From an uncultured Bacteroidales bacterium (lineage in GTDB: Bacteria; Bacteroidota; Bacteroidia; Bacteroidales; Paludibacteraceae): a stretch of DNA of 9,340 bases. Below, piece after piece: positions 5,705 through 9,340 of this stretch. The stretch covers positions 1-9,340 of the forward strand of contig CALFTM010000103.1 in NCBI GenBank assembly GCA_937916355.1, given 5' to 3'. The notes beneath the pieces were generated by a model that was not told the origin of the DNA, searched no databases, and saw only the letters and a list, made by a program, of their open reading frames with translations. Each line of letters begins with the position of its first letter. The stretch's first letter is position 1. A program made the translations under genes and the position numbers.

Positions 5705-8512
5705 TTATAGTTTTAATTTCTCTTTTAAGAATCGGCCAGTGTGCGAACGCTCGCAATTTGCCAACTCCTCTGGTGTTCCTGCAAAGACCAACTCACCACC
5801 TGCATCACCACCATCCGGACCAATGTCTATCACATAATCCGCTGTTTTTACCACATCCATATCATGCTCAACTATCAATACCGTATGACCGTTCGCCACC
5901 AACTCGTTCAATGCTTTTAAAAGGGTCTTCACATCATGGAAATGGAGTCCTGTAGTCGGCTCATCAAATATGAAAAGGGTCGGTTCGGGCTTTTCATTCC
6001 CTAAAATGTCCGCTAATTTCACACGCTGGCTCTCTCCTCCCGAAAGGGTATTGGAGGCTTGTCCCAATTTCACATAACCCAATCCCACATCCTGTAGAGT
6101 CTTCAGTTTACGATTGATCTTCTTCTCAAGCGAACCATTCTCCTCCGAAAAGAACTCTACCGCCTGATTGACCGTCATGTCCAGTACATCATAAATAGAC
6201 TTTCCTCTATATAAAACCTCTAAAACATCCGGTTTGAAACGTTTTCCCTGACATGCTTCACAAGGCAATATGAGATCTGCCATAAATTGCATTTCAACCG
6301 TCACAGTACCCTCTCCCTTGCACTCGTCACATCTTCCTCCATCCGTATTGAAAGAGAAATGACCTGCTCCATAGCCCATCTGCTTGGCAAGAGGTTGAGA
6401 GGCGAAAAGCTTCCTGATGTCATCATACGCTTTTACGTAAGTCACAGGATTTGAACGGGAGGATTTACCAATCGGATTTTGATCCACAAACTCCACTTTT
6501 TTCAACATGCCAATACTACCTGTCAACTCACTATATGAGCCGGGCTTGTCAGCTACCTCATCAAGCTCCCTTTTAAGGGCATTATAAAGCACGTCGTAGA
6601 CCAATGAGGATTTACCAGAACCACTGACACCTGTAACAACAGACAAAGTATTTAGTGGAAATTTTACATCAATCCCTTTTAAATTATTATGACAAACTCC
6701 TTTTAGCTCAATGTAGTTATTCCATTTTCTCCGGAAAGCGGGAAGTTCTATCTTCTCTTCTCCATTAAGGTATTTCAAAGTATAACTCTCCCCACAAAGT
6801 TTTGGGTCGTGGAGAATATCCTCTGTCAACAGACCCTGAAACACAACCTGACCACCTAATCTGCCTGCTTTCGGACCAATATCCACAATGTAATCGGCTG
6901 CCCTCATGAACTGCTCCTCATGCTCCACGACGACCACGGTATTACCTATCTGCTGCAACTTCCTCAACACATCAATCAACAAATGAGTATCCCTCGGATG
7001 GAGCCCAATGCTCGGTTCGTCCAAAACATACAAAGAACCCACCAGACTACTGCCTAAAGAGGTAACAAGGTTGATTCTCTGACTTTCACCACCGGAAAGA
7101 CTATTGGAAAGGCGGTTGAGCGTAAGATACCCTAACCCTATGTTATTTAGTAAATTCAACCTGTTTTTTATCTCTATCAATAATCGTTTTGCTACACCCT
7201 GCTCATGCTCGGTAAGTGTGATATTATTGAAAAAGAGGGCAAGGTCGGACACCTGCATATCGACCAACTCGGTGATGGTCTTACCTGCAACCTTAACATA
7301 GTTCGCCTCTTTGCGCAATCTCGTTCCATGACAATCAGGGCAAGTGGTTTTCCCCCTATAACGGGCAAGCATCACCCTGTACTGTATCTTATACTGATTC
7401 TCTTTTACAAAATCGAAAAAGGCATCTATTCCCTGAAGATGGGCACTTCCATGCCATAACAAATCCTTCTCTTCCTGACTTAAATCCATATAAGGCTTGT
7501 GGATAGGGAACTTATATCTGGAAGAATTCATTACGAAATAGCGCAGCCATTCAAACATTTTCTCTCCCTTCCAGCAAACAACCGCACCATCGTAGAGCGA
7601 TTTAGTTTTATCAGGTATCACAAGATCCTCGTCGATTCCCATCACTTTCCCAAACCCTTCACAGGTGGGACATGCACCATACGGCGTATTGAAACTAAAC
7701 ATCAAGTCGGTCGGCTCCTCAAAAACCATTCCGTCAGCTTCAAATTTTTTAGAAAAGATTTTTTCCGTCGAATTATCTCGATCGCTGTAGATTCGGATAA
7801 CACAAGTATCGTCAGCCTCCGAAAAGGCGGTCTGGATGGAATCCGCAAGACGGTTGGATGTATCCAAATCATTCTTAACAGAAAAACGGTCTACTACCAA
7901 AACCACCTTCTTATCACCTAAAGAGGCATCGTTCAAAGCCTCGTCTATTCGCATCACACTACCATCTACTTCTACCCTACTATACCCCTGTTGCATCAAA
8001 ATCTCCAACTGCTGAGACGATGTCCTGCCGGAAGGAACTTTAAAAGGGGATAAGACCATGCCCCTCGTGCCTTCTGGAAAAGAAAGCACATAATCAACTA
8101 CATCGCTCACTTGATGTTTTTTTACTTCACATCCTGAAATTGGAGAATAGGTTTTACCAATACGCGCAAACAGCAGTTTCAGATACTCATATACCTCTGT
8201 AGACGTTCCGACAGTGGAACGAGGATTATGGGTGTTGACCTTCTGCTGGATGGCAATCGCTGGTGGTATGCCTTTTATGAAATCCACCTCAGGCTTACTC
8301 ATCCTTCCCAAAAACTGACGAGCATAGGAGGAGAGACTCTCCACATACCGGCGTTGCCCCTCCGCATAGAGGGTGTCGAAAGCCAACGAAGACTTGCCAG
8401 AACCTGACAAACCAGTGATTACTGTGAACTTATTACGAGGAATGCGCACGTCTATCCCTTTCAGGTTATTGACATACGCATTTTTTATGAAAATTTCATT
8501 TTTATCTGACAT
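5705..8512 (-). CDS. uvrA: Excinuclease ABC subunit UvrA
   Basis: A full-length 935-residue UvrA, the damage-recognition ATPase of nucleotide excision repair, which loads UvrB on DNA. It has two ABC ATPase modules: Walker A GLSGSGKS (34-41) with signature LSGGES (472-477) and Walker B LYVLDEP (494-500); and Walker A GVSGSGKS (628-635) with LSGGES (823-828) and LFIFDEP (846-852). The C-terminal zinc module is complete (Cys728, 731, 751, 754). A CPDC pair is present at 391-394. The first zinc module is incomplete: CPTC at 281-284 remains, but the preceding CxxC of the E. coli protein is replaced by EADG at about 258-261. The ATG at 8512 puts the first ABC strand near the N-terminus as in the family. 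A -7 box lies 22 nt upstream, and tsaC follows with a 12-nt gap. Confidence 0.97.
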   Translation of the reverse strand: MSDKNEIFIKNAYVNNLKGIDVRIPRNKFTVITGLSGSGKSSLAFDTLYAEGQRRYVESLSSYARQFLGRMSKPEVDFIKGIPPAIAIQQKVNTHNPRSTVGTSTEVYEYLKLLFARIGKTYSPISGCEVKKHQVSDVVDYVLSFPEGTRGMVLSPFKVPSGRTSSQQLEILMQQGYSRVEVDGSVMRIDEALNDASLGDKKVVLVVDRFSVKNDLDTSNRLADSIQTAFSEADDTCVIRIYSDRDNSTEKIFSKKFEADGMVFEEPTDLMFSFNTPYGACPTCEGFGKVMGIDEDLVIPDKTKSLYDGAVVCWKGEKMFEWLRYFVMNSSRYKFPIHKPYMDLSQEEKDLLWHGSAHLQGIDAFFDFVKENQYKIQYRVMLARYRGKTTCPDCHGTRLRKEANYVKVAGKTITELVDMQVSDLALFFNNITLTEHEQGVAKRLLIEIKNRLNLLNNIGLGYLTLNRLSNSLSGGESQRINLVTSLGSSLVGSLYVLDEPSIGLHPRDTHLLIDVLRKLQQIGNTVVVVEHEEQFMRAADYIVDIGPKAGRLGGQVVFQGLLTEDILHDPKLCGESYTLKYLNGEEKIELPAFRRKWNNYIELKGVCHNNLKGIDVKFPLNTLSVVTGVSGSGKSSLVYDVLYNALKRELDEVADKPGSYSELTGSIGMLKKVEFVDQNPIGKSSRSNPVTYVKAYDDIRKLFASQPLAKQMGYGAGHFSFNTDGGRCDECKGEGTVTVEMQFMADLILPCEACQGKRFKPDVLEVLYRGKSIYDVLDMTVNQAVEFFSEENGSLEKKINRKLKTLQDVGLGYVKLGQASNTLSGGESQRVKLADILGNEKPEPTLFIFDEPTTGLHFHDVKTLLKALNELVANGHTVLIVEHDMDVVKTADYVIDIGPDGGDAGGELVFAGTPEELANCERSHTGRFLKEKLKL

Positions 8513-8533
8513 GACTAAACATTCTTGTTAGTC
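8513..8533. repeat. Imperfect inverted repeat in the uvrA leader
   Basis: Arms GACTAA (8513-8518) and TTAGTC (8528-8533) form a perfect 6-bp inverted repeat with a 9-nt spacer. It directly abuts the uvrA start codon and lies just downstream of its -7 box. It could be an operator site or a weak hairpin in the 5' leader. There is no U-tract, so it is not a terminator. A role is not demonstrated. Confidence 0.4.
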
Positions 8534-8534
8534 G

Positions 8535-8542
8535 CAAAATTA
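8535..8542 (-). promoter_or_regulatory. Putative -7 promoter element of uvrA
   Basis: On the minus strand this reads TAATTTTG followed by C, an exact TAnnTTTG match. Transcription would start near 8528, giving a very short leader of about 15 nt before the uvrA ATG. I see no good -33 element at the usual spacing. The box lies in the 55-bp gap after the upstream small gene, so uvrA and tsaC can be transcribed independently of it. Confidence 0.5.
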
Positions 8543-8567
8543 ACGATTTTTCTTCAATTTCTAAGAT

Positions 8568-8951
8568 TCATTTTTCTGAAGATTTTTCCACTTCCTCTCC
8601 TATCCTATTTATCATGTCATAAAAAGCCTCCTCGTTAATCACCTCCTTCGACATTTTTAACAAGTCTTCAAGCAGACCTTTGTTCTCGTTCAGATAGTTT
8701 TGAGCCGACTGAAGAGAACCCTTCATATACTTTCTAAGTTCTTCGTACTTGTTTAAATTCAACTCTAACCTCACCACGTTCAACGAATCCCTTTTAGACT
8801 TCTCCTGAAGATGATCCACCTGCTTACTGAGCATCTCGATTTTTTGGTTGAGTAAAGCGATAGAGTCTCTCAGTTCTGATTTCTTTTCTGATGCGAATGT
8901 CTGAAAAATAGAACCTAACACCATTAACGACAGCAACAAAATTTTTTTCAT
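8568..8951 (-). CDS. Small exported coiled-coil protein of unknown function
   Basis: I do not recognise a family. With the ATG at 8951 it is 127 residues long. It begins MKKILLLSLMVLG, a classic signal peptide (basic start, hydrophobic core to about residue 16) with a plausible cleavage after Ala20 (TFA|SEKK). There is no cysteine near that point, so it is not a lipoprotein. The mature part is about 107 residues, highly charged and strongly predicted helical, with coiled-coil-like spacing of Leu/Ile/Val (about 25-80, for example SIALLNQKIEMLSKQVDHL), and a Lys/Glu-rich C-terminus. It should be periplasmic or surface-exposed. An in-frame ATG at 8990 would add 13 residues ahead of the signal peptide. 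I prefer 8951 because MKK then starts a normal signal peptide and because a promoter-like pair lies between the two codons or overlaps the upstream one. It has its own candidate promoter. Confidence 0.75.
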   Translation of the reverse strand: MKKILLLSLMVLGSIFQTFASEKKSELRDSIALLNQKIEMLSKQVDHLQEKSKRDSLNVVRLELNLNKYEELRKYMKGSLQSAQNYLNENKGLLEDLLKMSKEVINEEAFYDMINRIGEEVEKSSEK

Positions 8952-8976
8952 CGTAACATATATTTTTAACATAAAA

Positions 8977-9007
8977 CAAATCAAAGGCAACTCCCAATAA
9001 TTTTCAA
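8977..9007 (-). promoter_or_regulatory. Candidate promoter of the small exported protein gene
   Basis: On the minus strand, TTGATTTG (8984 to 8977) differs from the Bacteroidota -7 consensus TAnnTTTG by one base. A TTG lies 20 nt upstream (9007 to 9005), within the usual -33 to -7 spacing. Transcription would start around 8970, some 18 nt before the ATG at 8951. This makes the upstream in-frame ATG at 8990 an unlikely start. It is a weak motif match on A/T-rich DNA. Confidence 0.35.
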
Positions 9008-9050
9008 CGTTTAACTTTTTCCATTTTCGGAATTTAAGAAGATATACACC

Positions 9051-9340
9051 CTATAACTTCTCTATTTCGTCAACAGACAAATTTGTCAGTCTTGAAATTA
9101 CGTTTACATCCAAGCCCTCTTCCTTCATTTTCTTGGCTGTTTTTAGAATGCCTATGGTTTCGCCCTCTGCCCTTCCTTTTTGTAATCCGATGGCTTCGCC
9201 TTTTTGCAGTCCTATGGCCTCACCCTCAGCTCGTCCTTTTTCTATTCCTATCGCTTCTCCCTCTTCCAATCCATCTTTTTTGGCAGTATTCATGACACTG
9301 AACCAGTCATTGCAATTTTTCAAGTTCTCTTCGTAATCAT
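9051..9340 (-). CDS. C-terminal part of an Rpn/PDDEXK_2-family (recombination-promoting nuclease-like) protein, 5' end outside window
   Basis: The reading frame is open from the TAG at 9051 to the window edge. The first complete codons give DYEENLKNCNDWFSV, so the apparent TTG start at 9323 is not real and the gene continues past 9340. About 96 residues are visible in three parts. First comes a helical segment with the (Y)EENLK..DW..V..TA pattern typical of the region after the nuclease core in PDDEXK_2/Rpn-type putative transposases. Then comes a tetrad-repeat tract with glycine at every fourth residue (about 41 residues). Last is a short tail, KKMKEEGLDVNVISRLTNLSVDEIEKL, matching the family's usual C-terminal 'EEGLD...I...TGLS.EEIEKL' ending. 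The catalytic PD-(D/E)xK domain would be upstream and cannot be seen. Members have been described as nucleases stimulating recombination and, in E. coli, as anti-phage toxins held by an internally translated C-terminal antitoxin. Family assignment rests on recognised patterns, not on a search. Confidence 0.8.
   Translation of the reverse strand, partial: DYEENLKNCNDWFSVMNTAKKDGLEEGEAIGIEKGRAEGEAIGLQKGEAIGLQKGRAEGETIGILKTAKKMKEEGLDVNVISRLTNLSVDEIEKL
9150..9272 (-). repeat. Glycine tetrad-repeat tract with a 60-nt tandem duplication inside the Rpn-like gene
   Basis: Eleven glycine codons occur at exact four-residue intervals (codons 9270-9272 through 9150-9152). The tetrads are of the kinds (E)AIG, (L/I)(Q/E)KG and RAEG. 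On a larger scale, nucleotides 9198-9257 and 9138-9197 are two copies of a 20-residue block (EAIGIEKGRAEGEAIGLQKG, then a diverged copy starting EAIGLQKGRAEG). By eye they match at roughly two thirds to three quarters of positions, so this is an older duplication. Confidence 0.85.

Noticed and set aside
7499..7921. 140-residue open frame antisense to uvrA
   Set aside because: Lies wholly inside uvrA on the opposite strand, no family resemblance, no promoter or start context.
9321..9323. TTG as the start codon of the Rpn-like protein
   Set aside because: The frame stays open to the window edge with family-like residues (DYEEN) upstream, so the TTG is an internal leucine codon.
9083..9336. Plus-strand open frames across the repeat tract of the Rpn-like gene
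   Set aside because: They mirror the tetrad repeats on the opposite strand and have no independent coding support.

Overview
The window looks like chromosomal DNA from a member of the Bacteroidota, most likely the order Bacteroidales. Start codons lack Shine-Dalgarno sequences and sit behind very A/T-rich leaders. Most upstream regions carry a Bacteroidota-type -7 element (TAnnTTTG). The encoded protein families (Bacteroidota-type malate dehydrogenase, a UvrA lacking the first zinc CxxC pair, a PDDEXK/Rpn-type protein) fit the same group. I cannot name the genus from the sequence alone.

Layout. Positions 1-56 are gene-free and may be the edge of something outside the window. A strong intrinsic terminator (57-91, minus) closes mdh (malate dehydrogenase, 113-1105, minus). 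A 109-bp divergent promoter region separates mdh from a tightly packed plus-strand operon: a Na+/phosphate cotransporter with a fused PhoU-like domain (1215-2888), an OmpR/PhoB-family response regulator (2902-3612) and its sensor histidine kinase (3622-5064). This operon converges on a minus-strand pair, uvrA (5705-8512) followed after 12 nt by a TsaC/YrdC-family threonylcarbamoyl-AMP synthase (5123-5692). Upstream of uvrA lies a small exported coiled-coil protein of unknown function (8568-8951, minus). At the right edge is the 3' part of a gene whose tail resembles the Rpn/PDDEXK_2 'recombination-promoting nuclease' family (9051-9340, minus), cut by the window end.

How the parts work together. 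The central operon reads as a phosphate uptake and sensing unit: a secondary phosphate importer whose cytoplasmic tail is PhoU-like, co-transcribed with a PhoB/PhoR-like two-component pair. UvrA (nucleotide excision repair) and TsaC (tRNA t6A synthesis) are housekeeping genes that are probably co-transcribed. mdh is central metabolism.

The most interesting signal is at the right edge. The Rpn-like tail carries a strict four-residue glycine periodicity (11 glycines, each four residues apart). It belongs to a family in which such repeats and separately translated C-terminal fragments have been reported to act as an intragenic toxin-antitoxin and anti-phage system. The nuclease domain lies outside the window, so this is a lead rather than a demonstration.
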